Of a DNA stretch of 64,000 bases, positions 11,741 through 23,700 are shown piece by piece. The position numbers were made by a program, and so were the translations under genes. Location: the NCBI GenBank assembly GCA_007922305.1, contig ML677351.1:15563878-15627877 (forward strand), given 5' to 3'. How positions within the stretch are numbered: the stretch's first letter is position 1; the number at the start of each line of letters is the position of its first letter. The notes under the pieces are model-generated. The model searched no databases. It saw only the letters and a list, made by a program, of their open reading frames with translations, and had not been told where the DNA came from. This DNA is from Dermatemys mawii. Lineage: Eukaryota > Chordata > Testudines > Dermatemydidae.

Positions 11741-14700
11741 TTACTTTCCCCCATGTATGTGGGTATAGCAATGTTACACCATTTGCATCTAGATTTCAGA
11801 GGTGCTACTGTCTTGTGTTTTCCTAGTAAAGTAACTGGTAGTATATAGAAGGAAACACATACCGTGAATTACAGATTTCAGAAGAATAGTGTCGACTACG
11901 TCATGTCATTTTTTACAAGCATACATTCTGGAATGCAAAAACTGATCTAGAGTGGCTACGAGGCAATATTTGTTGGTGCGCTGCAGTAATTGGGGCTAGA
12001 GGTTGTCCAAGACTCAGACAATATATTCTATATTTTGATATTTAAACAGCTTGATAAAACAACGTAAACCACACCATAACTTTTGAAGATTATTTTAAAT
12101 TCAGCACAATCATTCGCTGTATAACTATTGTTAGAATAAAATATCAGATATTTTCTTTAATTGTTCTTTCCTTTGTTTAAAATGTCACATATGAAGTTAG
12201 AGTCTATATTCTGTTATCAGTGTCTGCAACATGTGACCACCTGTCTATTTATTTTCCAGATAATCAATTCTCAAGTGTAGAGTTCTTTTATGTATGTATT
12301 GTTATCAAGTTTCTTAAACTTGTTCTGTACTTTAAAAGTTAATAGGTAAACATGATTATGCTTTCATAACAACTGTACCAAATAAGCAATATGACATACA
12401 AACTTTTCAAACATGGTCAGAGTAATTGCTATATTTTTTGTTTTTAACTTTTTAAAATTAATATTGGTGTGTTTTTAAACTACTACATAGACTATGAAAG
12501 TTGAAAGCTATTTCTATAGTCTGTGAAATAACCTCCGGGATCGGGTTCCACTACAAATCTCTTTTTGCACAGCACCAGTCCCCCTAACACAGCCCCCTTC
12601 CTCAGACACAGCCCTCTGTCTTCTAGGACCACTCACGTTCCTGCTCTCTTCTATTGACCCATTTTCACCCCATCCCCTTGCAATCTCCCTTTCCTGTCAT
12701 GTCCCCTGACACCAGAAAGCAGCATGATGGGTAGCCAAGGGAAGCAGAAAGTGACTATGTGTGAGGATGGCACAAGAGTGAGCTGAGATATTAGCAGAGG
12801 TAATCTTAACATACAGCACAAATCATACAATTTTGCATAATAGCAGATATTTAAATATACACACTACATTGCTTTGGGACTTTTTACAGTCACATGACAA
12901 TCCAAAGCATGTGCTAAGATTAATACACTTCTAGGCCTTTTTAATAAAGTTCACAGAGTAGCTGAGACATGCCTTTTTCAAATAATATGATCTATACTCC
13001 TTATCATGACTTATTTTGTTAATGAACTCAGGGCCATCTGAACTATCATTGCCACCAAAACAGCAAACATTTCAATGAATAAAAAATGGACTACAGTGAA
13101 TGTACTTATATGAAGAGACTTATTACTTAATAAATTTTGCATAGTGCATTTAAGCTGGAAGTAAATTATAAAACCTTGAACATTCACCAATTATATCAAG
13201 CAGTACATAAAACAAGGCATATCCAGTTACTGTCCAGAGGACAGAAAATAATATTTCCACTATCAATCAAAACTAAAATATGTAGAATTTTAAACTCTTT
13301 TGGAATGGAGACACTAATGTGATTTTTTTAAAAATTGTCATACAACTTCAAGATGTACAAAAATAATGTTCCTAGAAGATTTTATACTATATCACACTTG
13401 CATGCTTGAATCTGAGAACATTTTAAGATGCTTTTAGATTGCAAAATATTTTTTATAATTTTCAAAAAACAAGAGATCATTTTCCTTCTATGACTAATTA
13501 TTTTGTAATGAAAGGAGAACAGAGAATATACAGATTATTTTGTGAAGCCTAAATTAGTTGTTCTTATCCTTTGGTAAGAATTAGCAGTGTGAATGCTGAG
13601 AGGTACCAGATGGGTTCAGTCAGGTTTTACCAATTTGTTGAAATGTTGTTAGACACAAACCATATAAAATCTGATGCTGGAAGACAAATCTGTACTTGTG
13701 AAAGTGTGTATGAATTATTTAACAAGTGCTAAGCCGTAGTTACATAAGAAATAAGCTAGGAGGGAAACAGTGAGACCTTTGACAACAAATATTTAATACT
13801 ACACAGCTTTTTTAGGGCCATAATATTTTGTAGTAGTTCTTAAGTTTTTAAAATGGATTTGGACTTTTCTTTGCAACATCTAGCATGGTTATTTGTATCT
13901 TTTGCTCTCACTTTGATAACAGATTTTTCTGCAGCTATATGGTTTAGCATTATAAGCACATCTATCCATATTGCTAACCCTGGTGGACAATCAAATTAGT
14001 TATCCCTTCAAACATTTTTGGTTACTGAATGCATATTTTCATTGGTCCTTCCTCTTCCTTTCTACAAATGGGTACAAATCAAAGTCTCGTACCCACCATC
14101 TAACAACTATAACAGATTTTGCTTTCTCACCAAGAGAATACAAATAGCATTCATTACTTATTCTAGCTAGTGCACATGCATTATACACACTGGAACACAC
14201 AACTAGGTTGTTCTCTTACTATTTGGTTTCCTTTGTCAGTCTTTTTCGGGGGAGATGCTGCATCAGGGTGTATTTCTCTAAGACATCAATGCAATGTACC
14301 TCTATAGTCAATCACCAGAGACTGCCGCTCCTTCACTTTTCTCCCCTTTACTCTGCCAAACATTATCTATCCTAGTCTCCTACTGTCTTTTTTCCTCCTG
14401 CAGAAGCCCCACCTCATGACTGGAGTTTGTCTGCAAACATAGCAATGATTAAATGCTTAGATATCAGCATAGCCACAGGCACATATACTAATGTATGGAA
14501 TGAACAAATGAGGCAGAGGCAGACAAACAGAGTTTCTAAAAAGTTAGAAAAACCCACAATCAATATGACCTTTCAACAGAAATTAAAACGTGTACACATG
14601 TGCAGGCTAGCCTGTTGCAGCCAGCCTGCTGAATTCAGAATACCCCTGTGCATTACAAGAGTTACAAATAAAAAATGAAGATGGCTGAAGGAAGCTTTCA

Positions 14701-15039
14701 AAACCAGGCATCAAAAATTAATCATCTTATTCCTGAGACAGAACAAATCTAGTCTTGCACAGTTTTCAAGGTGGCAAAGGGAAATGAGAAAAGGATCAAT
14801 TGAGATCAACACCAGAGTTCCTGGTTGATGAAGTGGTAAAGGCAAGGCTGAGATCAATAGGATACAAGGTACAGTCTCCATGCTTGAGCACATAAGCAAA
14901 GTAATGTTTCCAGACTTAGATTTATCAGCATTTGGAAACAGAGCTACTGAAGCAAAGTGCAGACAAAACAAATACTGGCACTGGGAGCCAATACAAGTAC
15001 TTCAAGATACTTTATTATCATGAATTATTTATTTAGTAC
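11741..15039. other. AT-rich stretch with one GC-rich pocket, no gene recognised
   Basis: Frames are short and unremarkable. A C-rich pocket at about 12530-12790 contrasts with its flanks and may be an unrecognised repeat. Everything else looks like unique intergenic or intronic DNA. Confidence 0.5.
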
Positions 15040-15260
15040 AAAAAACATGCATGTACGAGGACAAGGTCCTTGTTCAAAGAGATTTGAATCTAATAGATGA
15101 AGATGTCAAGGGAGGCTAGTCAGAAGGGGTTGCACCAGATAGCAAATATGCTTGGTATACTCTTTGGCCCTGATCAAGGAAAGCCTCTATATTCAGGAAG
15201 GGCACTTAGGCATGTGTTAAGTCCTATTGAATCATGGTCTGAATCTGGTCCTATGATTAG
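15040..15260. repeat. Old dispersed repeat and palindromic MITE fragments
   Basis: Bases near 15062-15105 ('ACAAGGTCCTTGTTCAAAGA') resemble a common ancient amniote repeat. Bases 15155-15250 ('GGCCCTGATCAAGG', then 'TAAGTCCTATTGAATCATGG') resemble the palindromic family also at 28405-28480. Both are strongly diverged. Confidence 0.3.
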
Positions 15261-15944
15261 CTATATTTCCTTCTCACTCTATGTAAGCTCTCTTGCCTAC
15301 ATTTTAATGATTTGTTGTTTTTTTTTACCAATTTTACCAAGTTAGCTTGAAGACAGGTGGCCTAACACCATTTGTAGCTTAAATAATGGACTAGCAATAG
15401 CAGTGATGGCTGGAATTATTTTCGAACTAAAAAAAAAAGAAAGTCAAAACCATTGCTCTTACCCAAATCAATGGGATGCTGTAATCAATGCACTTAGAGC
15501 TGAATCTTTCTCTTGATTATAATGGCGTAAATGTAGGATAACTTCATGACAGTCCAGAAATTAAGAATGAACTTTCATCAATATAATTTAGAGTAGAATT
15601 TGGCTCTTACACTTAGTATTAACTATACAGTGCTACCAGTTTCATATAATACTTTAAAGTTATCTAGTTATGACCTGGTTTTCAGAGGAACCCATAGCTC
15701 TCATTAAAGTAAACTGGATTTATGGATACTCAGAACTTCTGAAAATCCTGCCGAAGTATCTAACTAGAACTAATTGCTGTTATGGTAGTTACTTTTTACT
15801 GATTAAGACTTTTGGGGGCATGTGGTACAAGGATATCTTTTCAAGACATTACACCATCTTTGATTGTAATAGTAATTGGAGCTGTGGGAATAATGGATTT
15901 TTCTGTTCTCTGGCAATTCAAAAAAATGTTTTCTGTCCTTCTTG
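15261..15944. other. No gene or repeat recognised
   Basis: Overlapping frames near 15670-15994 on both strands end at the DIRS-related segment and show no domain. Confidence 0.45.
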
Positions 15945-16655
15945 CTGGCAACTCCAATAGAAGAGCAGCAGGGCAGGCAATGGAATGGACATGAGCAACA
16001 CATCTCGAAAAACAACTGTTACGACACGGTAGGTAACTGTTTTTTCATCTTTGAGTGCTCACTCATGTCAATTCCATTCTAGGTGACTCACAAGCAGTGC
16101 CCTCGGAGTTGGGCTTGGAGTTCACAGTCTTGCAGCTTGCAATACTGCTCTACCGAAACTTAGGGGGTCTCACCACAGTGGTACCCCTGAGTAGTTCTGG
16201 CGTGTGGCCTAACACAGGTCCTTTGCCTGAAGTCCCCTTTTCCTGCAGTGCCAGTGGGCCCTTTGACTTCAGCCACTTCTTAGGGACTGGTAAGGGAGAA
16301 CGGTGCTGGGTGGATTCTGGTACTGGTGGTGTACTGTGCACCAGTGCCAAAGTGCCAGGAATGGAGTCCTGTCAAGAGGGCTCGAGGCAGGGCAAAGCAC
16401 ATCCTCCCTAAGGAGGGCCCTCAAGCAGATATACCGCTCCTTCTGAGGTCGAGGGTGAAATTTTTTGCTGATCCTGCGCTTGTCTTTTCTGTGGGACTCC
16501 CCCAAATACTTAAAATAGCTAAAATAAAATCATGGGGGGTTGTTAATGGGCACTGGCTGGCAGCATGATGAGAATGGCTTAAAGCTTGGAGAATAGGGCA
16601 TGTCCTGCTCCGAGGCAAAGTCCCAGCCAGGACTCCAATTCCTAAACTGTGACTC
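15945..16655 (-). mobile_element. Internally deleted DIRS-type retroelement
   Basis: On the minus strand, frames 16618-16421 and 16505-16269 read as the N-terminal part of a DIRS gag-like protein ('CLRALLREDVLCPASSPLD'). Just beyond, at 15981-16080, comes an imperfect palindrome: TGGAATGGACATGAG pairs with CTCATGTCAATTCCA (14 of 15), and an inner pair around GTTAC/GTAAC. This palindrome is the terminal region I associate with turtle DIRS copies. RT, RNase H and recombinase are absent between the gag fragment and the terminal region, so I infer an internal deletion. A MITE abuts the other end at 16662. Confidence 0.6.
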
Positions 16656-16661
16656 TAACAC

Positions 16662-16955
16662 TTAGGCCAGGTCTACAGCTGGGGGGCGGGGAAGGAGGTC
16701 AACCTAAGATACGCACCTTCAGCTACGCGAATAGCGTAGGTGAAGTTGATATATCTTAGGTCGACTTACTTGGGCATCCTCACAGCAGCGAGTTGACCGC
16801 TGCCACTCCTCCGTCGACTCTGATTCCGCCTCTCACGGCAGTGGAGTTCTGGAGTCGACGGGGAGAATGCTCAGGGAACTATTTATAGTATCCACTCTAG
16901 ACGTGATAAATCAATCCCTGAAAGATCAATCACTACCCCACTATTCAGCGGTTAC
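16662..16955 (-). mobile_element. MITE with TCGAC-rich core, copy 1
   Basis: It starts at GGCCAGGTCTACAGCTGG and contains an internal inverted pair 'CTACGCGAATAGCGTAG' (16723-16740 region) and repeated GTCGAC words. The right part, GACGGGGAGAATGC through 'AAAGATCAATCACTACCC', is the reverse complement of the block at 63895-64000. So the two are opposite-strand copies of one family. Ends and target duplication are not sharp. Confidence 0.65.
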
Positions 16956-17385
16956 TCTTAACTATATGGTCTAATTAAGTACCTATCAACTAAATACAAA
17001 GGAGACAGAACAATGGACTGTAAGAACCACTAACACTCTTGCAATGCAAGACAAGCCACTCCTACCAACTGTCATGGGCAGTAAGAATGAATTACAAAGG
17101 CATAGGGCTGGCAGCGCCTAACATACTGACGCATGAATGCGGCACTCAAGAGGGAATCGCAGTTGACCCTATGGATACCACTAAGACAAAGTCTCTGATG
17201 TTTGTGCACGTGAGTGCATACAAACCTTGAATAGAATTGACATGAACAAGCACCTGAAGAAGGACAACATATGTTTTTAGCCCACAGATTTGAAAAAAAA
17301 AATTTAAAAATGAACTTAGTGACTAATATGGTGACATTTGTCTGAATTTGCAGACAGCTTGAAACATTAACACTTGACAGATATC
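16956..17385. other. No gene or repeat recognised
   Basis: A short plus frame 17039-17230 shows no domain. A poly-A patch lies near 17294-17310. Confidence 0.45.
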
Positions 17386-17705
17386 AGGATACATCTACCC
17401 TGCCAAAACAAAATCCCAAATCCATGTAGCTGACTCAGAGCCCAGGTCAAGTGATTCAAGCTCACGGGATTCACACTTTAGGGCTCAAAATAGCAGTGCA
17501 GATGCTCCTTCTCAGGATGCAGCCCAGGCTCTGAAACCCTTCCCCACACTGGGTTTCAGAACCCAGATTCCAACCCCAGCAGGAATGTGTACACTGCTAT
17601 TTTTAGTTCCATAGTGTGAGCCCTGTGGGCCCAACTCTATTGACACAGGCTCTAGCCCTCACTGATATGGAGTTGTTGGGTTTTTTTGCAGTGTAGATGT
17701 ATCCT
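17386..17705. mobile_element. MITE of the GGCTCACGGG... family, copy 1
   Basis: The ends AGGATACATCTACCCTGC and GCAGTGTAGATGTATCCT are an inverted terminal repeat (16 of 18). Inside, 'CAAAATAGCAGTGCAGATGC' and 'TGTACACTGCTATTTTTAG' form a second inverted pair. Length about 320 bp. A second, more decayed copy lies at 63145-63450. Probably a non-autonomous hAT relative; no coding sequence. Confidence 0.75.
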
Positions 17706-18702
17706 CAGTGTAGTGTTAAGTCCAAGACGCTCAGCTGTGTTGGACCCCACCAACACCACCCAAGCAGAGGATTCTGTGTGGTAGAAGGAGAAGAGTACAG
17801 ATGGCCTGATCCACGCATCCAGGCAGATACATCCCTGCAGCTTGGGTAAATACTGGGAGGCCCCCTGATCTGACCCTTTGGCTTTCCTGGGAAGGAGAAT
17901 GGACGCTGCTGCCTTTGAATGGGGCCCTGATGCCACCTCTGGGGGAAAGAAGGCCTTATGCTACTGACCTACCATCTCTGGGAGGAGAGGGAGCCCTCCT
18001 CTTCTAATGTCACTCCAAGTGGGGAGCAGGGCCATGAGGACTGAAGCTCTGGAGGACCCTATGTTGTGATGTGCCTAGAGCCCGAGATTGCCTTAATCTG
18101 GCCCAGCTCTTATATGAAGAGCTTGCTAAATTGGGGCTATCTGCCCTAGGTCTCTTAAGCACAACGGTACATTTGAGAGCTGCCTTTATTATTTTATAGT
18201 GAATTATTGATTTATTACACTCTATTTATTGAGTTTTGTAAAGGAAATTTTTTAACTACCCGAAGAGCAACAATTTCTGACTCAATCAATGATGCCACAA
18301 TGCTATGATTTACAATAGCTTTCAGGTACTGTCAGATTGAACAAAATTCTAATTTATATCATCCAATGTGATCATAATAATTGCATTTATCCAACCATCT
18401 ATCCTTGGAAATAGTTACGTTTATTCATACATTAAAGATAAAACATAAACTTCTATTTTCTGCTTCTTGTTTTTACAGTAAAACCAAAACATATTTAGTA
18501 CTTAATAATCAATGCATTCATGTGGTCATCTTATTGACTTAGCTAAATGAAGAGGCAACAGATATTAATAAGCTAAAGAAGTTAATAAAATAAGTTAAAA
18601 ATCAGGCAACAAAATAAACTGTCAGAAGCCTAATTTAGGTAACTGTCAATCTGGGGACAATTCTCAATTATTTTTATGAAAATGTATAGAAAGTATTTAA
18701 AC
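17706..18702. other. GC-richer then AT-rich stretch, nothing recognised
   Basis: 17706-18170 is GC-rich with one minus frame (17652-17936) that overlaps the MITE end and has no domain. The rest is AT-rich. Confidence 0.45.
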
Positions 18703-18803
18703 CTGCACCTAATTCTGCTGCCATTTACACCAGAGTAATATTGTTGACTTCGTAGAGCTATTCCTGATTTATATTAGTGTAAGTGAGAGCATAACTGAGC
18801 CCT
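18703..18803. repeat. Old palindromic MITE fragment (CTGCTCTCAGTTACAC type)
   Basis: Left 'CCTAATTCTGCTGCCATTTA' and right 'AGTGTAAGTGAGAGCATAAC' are diverged inverted ends with 'CCTGATTTATATTAGTG' between. About 100 bp, non-coding. Confidence 0.5.
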
Positions 18804-19993
18804 GTCTTTGAGTTTCAACGTGTCTTGAAAGTTGCACCACTCACACTTGTGAACACCACTGCTCTTTTTGCCAAACCACCTGAGCATATTCTAGCTTTTT
18901 ATTTCTTTTAAATTTCTCCCACTTGTGATCCCCCCTTTCTTTGCAGATGGTCTACGTTGGGCCTTGTCTCTATACAAGTAGTACTTCAGCCATGGGGGAG
19001 AAAAGGTCTTAAAGAACAACCACACAAGACTCAAAATGAGTAGGAAATCTTCAGAGGAAATAAACTATGGAGGAGGAAAACATGAAACTTTATTCCAGAG
19101 TCCATATTAGATCCATATTTCGATTCCTTCAGAACTATTTTAAACAGCCAAACTCATTTTAATCTTTGTAAGCATATTATCTATTTAATAAAATATAAGG
19201 TAGTTGCTCTTTTAATGTTTCAGTTCCTATATAGTTACTTTGGTAGTGCCAGTGTACAATTACACCATCTAATAGTTCATAGCTAAATGTAGAAGGGAGG
19301 GCACATGGTATTTAAATTAAAAATTAAACTAGATGGAGAAGCTCACTAAATTCTCTTCAGATTCTTGACGTCTGATGTTATTAAAAATGGAAAACTTATC
19401 TTTCCTGCTGCCCTTCTGAAATTCAGTTTGAAATAAGGAGCATTCTTCCGTATCTCCAACATTTCTAACTTGTGTTCCTCTAGCGTTTAACAAAAGTCCA
19501 TAGTTATTTTGAAGAAGTCCAATTTTATGTTTAAATACAAACAAAGAAGAAAATAACACAACAGTGGGGTTTTGGAGAGGTACAAACAAACAAATGGCAA
19601 TTTTTCTTTAAAGCAAATAGCAATGGGATTTACCATGAATTACAATGTATATCACTTCTTTAGGGCTTATTCTTTAGGGCTTATTCCTTGTTCATGCAAG
19701 CAGCATTGAAGTAAAGAGGCTTTTTGGGGAGGTGGGGGAGCTGTTTGACATGGAGCACAGGAATGCAAACAATAAATGAGACAGTTAAGAATGTTGCTAT
19801 GTTTTCCTCATTATTTTCTTTATTCCTTTTCTAAGAAGTGAATCCCTAGCTATGCCAGCCCCAGCTTTGCTGCTCAGAAACACTGCTGCAATTTTGAATG
19901 AATCTTGTAATCAGGGATCATATATCGTCCTCGGTTACCCATGTGTAACACCACTAGGCAAAAATCTGTGCTCCCTCTGTGTAAATCTAGAGT
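18804..19993. other. No gene or repeat recognised
   Basis: The minus frame 19329-19589 has no family features. A tandem duplication of 'TTCTTTAGGGCTTATTC' is visible near 19657-19688. Confidence 0.45.
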
Positions 19994-20259
19994 AAGGTCA
20001 TGTCTATCTATACAGTGCTGATATAGCTGTGCTTCTGCAGCATGCTCTATCCCGACAGAAGAGGGCTCTCCCGTTGGCACAAAAAACCCACCTCCATGAG
20101 TGGCAAAAGCTATGTTGGCTGGAGCAGCTCTCTTGCTGACATAGTGCTGTGCACTCGAGCGTTTAGGCTGGCATAATTTATGTTGCTCAGAGGGGTGGTT
20201 TATTCACACCCGAGCAACATAAATTATGCCAGCATAGGCTGTAGTGTAGACATAGCCTA
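19994..20259. mobile_element. MITE with perfect internal 22-bp hairpin
   Basis: The outer ends TAAGGTCATGTCTATCTATA and 'GTAGTGTAGACATAGCCTA' are imperfect inverted repeats. Bases 20167-20188 are the exact reverse complement of 20212-20233 (22 of 22), with a 23-base loop, giving a strong hairpin near the right end. A related, decayed copy seems to lie at 39863-40040. No coding sequence. Confidence 0.7.
20167..20233. repeat. Perfect inverted repeat, 22-bp arms
   Basis: The arms GCTGGCATAATTTATGTTGC(TC) and its exact complement flank a 23-base loop. This may be part of the MITE's subterminal structure. The lack of any mismatch stands out against the decay of the outer ends. Confidence 0.85.
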
Positions 20260-20504
20260 AATCTGAGTACAGTAGAATTACCTGAATTTACATTACTGGA
20301 ACAAAGAGTTTTGCCCAATACAATCAAAATGTGTTTACATGATATTTATAGCATTATGAAAACAGAATTTGATCAACTGATTCAAATAGCGTTTCATGGA
20401 TGTAACTGATAGATGAATTTTACTCTAAACTCGGAGGAGAAGGGAATAGCAATGTGCTTTTACTAGTTCCACAAAGCTTTTCTTGCCAACTGAAATGTGT
20501 TGGC
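20260..20504. other. No gene or repeat recognised
   Basis: Short AT-rich spacer between the MITE and the PLE-type inverted pair. Confidence 0.5.
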
Positions 20505-20720
20505 AATGTAGTTGTAGCTGTGTCGGTCCCAGGAGAGTAGAGAGACAAGGTGGGTGAGGAAATATGTTTTACTGGACCAACTTCTGTTGGTGAGCGAGAC
20601 AAGCCTTGGAGCCACACAGACCTGAAGGAGAGCTCTCTGTGTGGCACAAAAGTGTCTCTCTCTCACCACATAACTTAGTCTAATAAAAGATATTACCTCA
20701 CCCATCTTGTCTCTCTCACT
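20505..20720. mobile_element. Inverted pair of PLE-type terminal repeats
   Basis: The left arm (20505-20620) read on the minus strand and the right arm (20621-20720) read on the plus strand are copies of one sequence: both carry the TTGTCTC...CTCACC, AATAAAAGATATTACCTCAC-like and 'CACCTTGTCTCTCT' blocks. They meet head to head in 'GCCACACAGA...TCTGTGTGGC'. The right arm starts with CTGAAGG, close to the hammerhead core CUGANGA, but the rest of the ribozyme is degraded. I assign it to a Penelope-like family by remembered consensus; the inverted layout itself is plain in the sequence. Confidence 0.55.
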
Positions 20721-23700
20721 AAATTTGGCATTTAAAAAACTAGGAAAAGCTAGGGAGGACAGGTCTCTCTCTATGCCTAGAATCAATGTTTAAAGCACTG
20801 GTTATACCGCATGTCCTAATAGAGTCCCAAAAGATCAGACTACTCTCTCACTACAATGTCCTGTAGATCTGTGAACATGACGGGAACGATTTCGCTTCCA
20901 CTGCAGTCAATGGTATGAAATGCCCATCGTATCTCTTTTCTTTGCAATTATAGCCTGCCTCTTTCCCTGATTCAGCAATGGAATCCATACAGGCAAATCT
21001 TTCTGCCCCTTCAGATTACCATTTAAAGTTCTATTGACTTTAGTGGGGCTCTGGATGGTCATCAGATCCCTTTGAAGGATGGGGATCATTGTTGGTATAT
21101 TTACATTTTTGTAGAAAAGATAAAAGTGCTGAATAGCAGGTGTTGAATGATAAAGTATCTAAATATCCATAAACAAAAAAACAAGACTCCATCAGAGCTA
21201 CTGAGAAAACAAAATCAGTCCAAAAGAGAAAAATCTTTCTTTTGATATCAGTATTCTGAGAAAATAGCCATCCCTCTTTGTTTTCAACACAGCAGCAGGT
21301 TTTTATTCATGATATATTGTTAAGGGATTGTAGATTGCCTAAGATGAAGTGGTTTTTTGTATTTCATATCACAGTCCAGGTGGCCTCTTAGCAGAAAGTT
21401 GGCTCAAAGCATACTTTCCAATCTCAAATTGTTCTCTCTGCGCTTGTGTGGCATGCAAACAAGCCCTGCCATCCTATTCCAACTCTATCAACTAGCATCT
21501 TTCAATCAACAAATTGCACTTTGGCATGAACAGAAGGTTTAGGATGGGCTTCTGCCACCCTCCCAGTCACCAGATAAATAGCTATGAACATATGTAGAGA
21601 GTGTGTTGTTCATTTTTAGGGCCTTATGATGGCACATTTAATTGTCCTAAAAGTGCAACTAATGGAAAGTGAGTTACTGATTGAACAGGCAATGCAACAG
21701 ATGTACGAGGTCATTCAACAAGGACTACTCATTATTTCAAATTACTACCCGTGAGGAGAAACTATGGTGTATTCCAGTCTGGAACTCTTTCACTGACACC
21801 TCATCTTTCAGTTTCATCCCAAAGGCCACCTTTGTCTTTTTACTGATAGCATTGCCCAATTAGAACCTGTTATCTAAAATTACAAGAACTTCATTGTCAT
21901 TTTAAAAAGAATGTAGATAGGGAAAGTATACTAACACTCCTTGAGATCATATTAAGCAGAAGGTTGGCCGCCAGAAGAACTATAAAATATATTTGTATGG
22001 ACATAGACCAGTATTTCCCACCATTTGATACAAAGCTGTGAAGACTAAATACCCAGTCTAGTTTCAATTCATGTCAGTGCTTTATGTTATTTTATCAGGA
22101 CATGTATACGTATATATATTCTTAACTCTTCATTGAATGAGAGTCTGACAAAGAGCTGGTCAAATAATTAAAAACGATGTTTGCTAATAATAATCATAGA
22201 TTTACAGGGGGGCAAAGTCATCAAACTATTTGCCACCTGTTATTCAGCCATTGTGACAAAATGGAAGGATTTAGGCCACGGCAATAAGAGGTATTCTGCT
22301 ATTTCATGCTTGAAGCCAGATCAGAAGCAGTTCCAATCAAGTGTATAGAGGCTTGTTTATGACTCTGAGGGAGAAGAGGACAGTAGGGCCAAAAATAGAA
22401 GGGCCTTGCAGAGAGAACTGCAAAGCATAAGTAAAGCTCAGGAGAAAATTGAGACTGAGGTTGTTTATATTTCATTATTTAATTTAACAAGAGGAAGACC
22501 TCAAGAAGCAGGTAAGCTTTGGACACTAACCCTTTATTGTTTGTGCCACAGTAGACATAGAAGTCCTGATCAGGGATTAGGGTACCACTGTACTATGCAC
22601 AACAAAAAGATGGTGCCCGAGCCAAATTATTTACTAAATTGTACACAGTGGGTACTTACTCAGTTGCACACAGCAGGTATACTGTGCAAGAACAATTTAG
22701 GATCTCCGCCTACCCACAGCTTGCTGACAGAGCAGGTTACATAATGAAAAAATATCATTCATCTCCGATGTTACCACATGCAAAAAAACCCTCAGGGATG
22801 AGGTAAAGTGGAGCTAGAGAAGGAAAGCTGGAGATTGGGAGCCATATAGTTATTTGTAAATGATTTACATGAAGAAAAACAAACATTTGTAAGCTATAAT
22901 TCAAAATGAGCAATTTAACCACCTCTGTTTTGAAGTATAGTCTAGTAGCTTTCAAAACATCCTCATTAATTGTACTGAAAAACATGAAAAAACAAACTGG
23001 TTTTTTCTTTAAAATACAAAAGAGGAAATGTAAAAAAAAAAAGTTTACTGGGTATATTAAATAATATGACTGATACCACTTATCCCGCATGTAACATTGC
23101 ACCTAGTAATTATCAAGAGTGAATTACATATCTCTTACCATTTTCTTGTCTTCTTGTTTCCTAAGATCATGCATTAATTATATTTATATAAAAGTAGTCA
23201 CATATAAATGTCAAGATAAAAATGTTATATACACACTAGAAATGTTGAGATAACATCCTTGTTTAACAAACTATTTTTTATTCATACACTATATACATCA
23301 ATGCACTGGCCTGCTTATTTTACATAAAGTATCCTGGAGCCTTCAGTTACATCAATCAGCAGACACACTGCAAACTTTATTGCTTTTTAAAAAGGTACAA
23401 AAATATAAGTATCCCATGAATCGCATGGCTCTCGTAAGCAATCTTGAGTTAATGCATTGTAGATGTCTTCTCTTGTTTTCATTTTCTTCTTTCTTCTTCA
23501 TTTTTACCACTTCTTTTCTCAGTCTTGCAATATTTAGCTTGTTTAGTGAACAAAATATACATTTTGATTTGATAATTTTTTCCACACATCGTTGCTTTTA
23601 AAATGCCAAACTAAACCCATCATATTTAGACCTGAACATAAGGCCTAACCAATTCCTGTTCAAATCAGTGGAAAATGTCCTATTAACTTAAATATGAGTT

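Noticed and set aside
22406..23102. 112- and 115-codon frames on opposite strands
   Set aside because: Neither shows a domain; AT-rich context and poly-A derived lysine/phenylalanine runs suggest chance.
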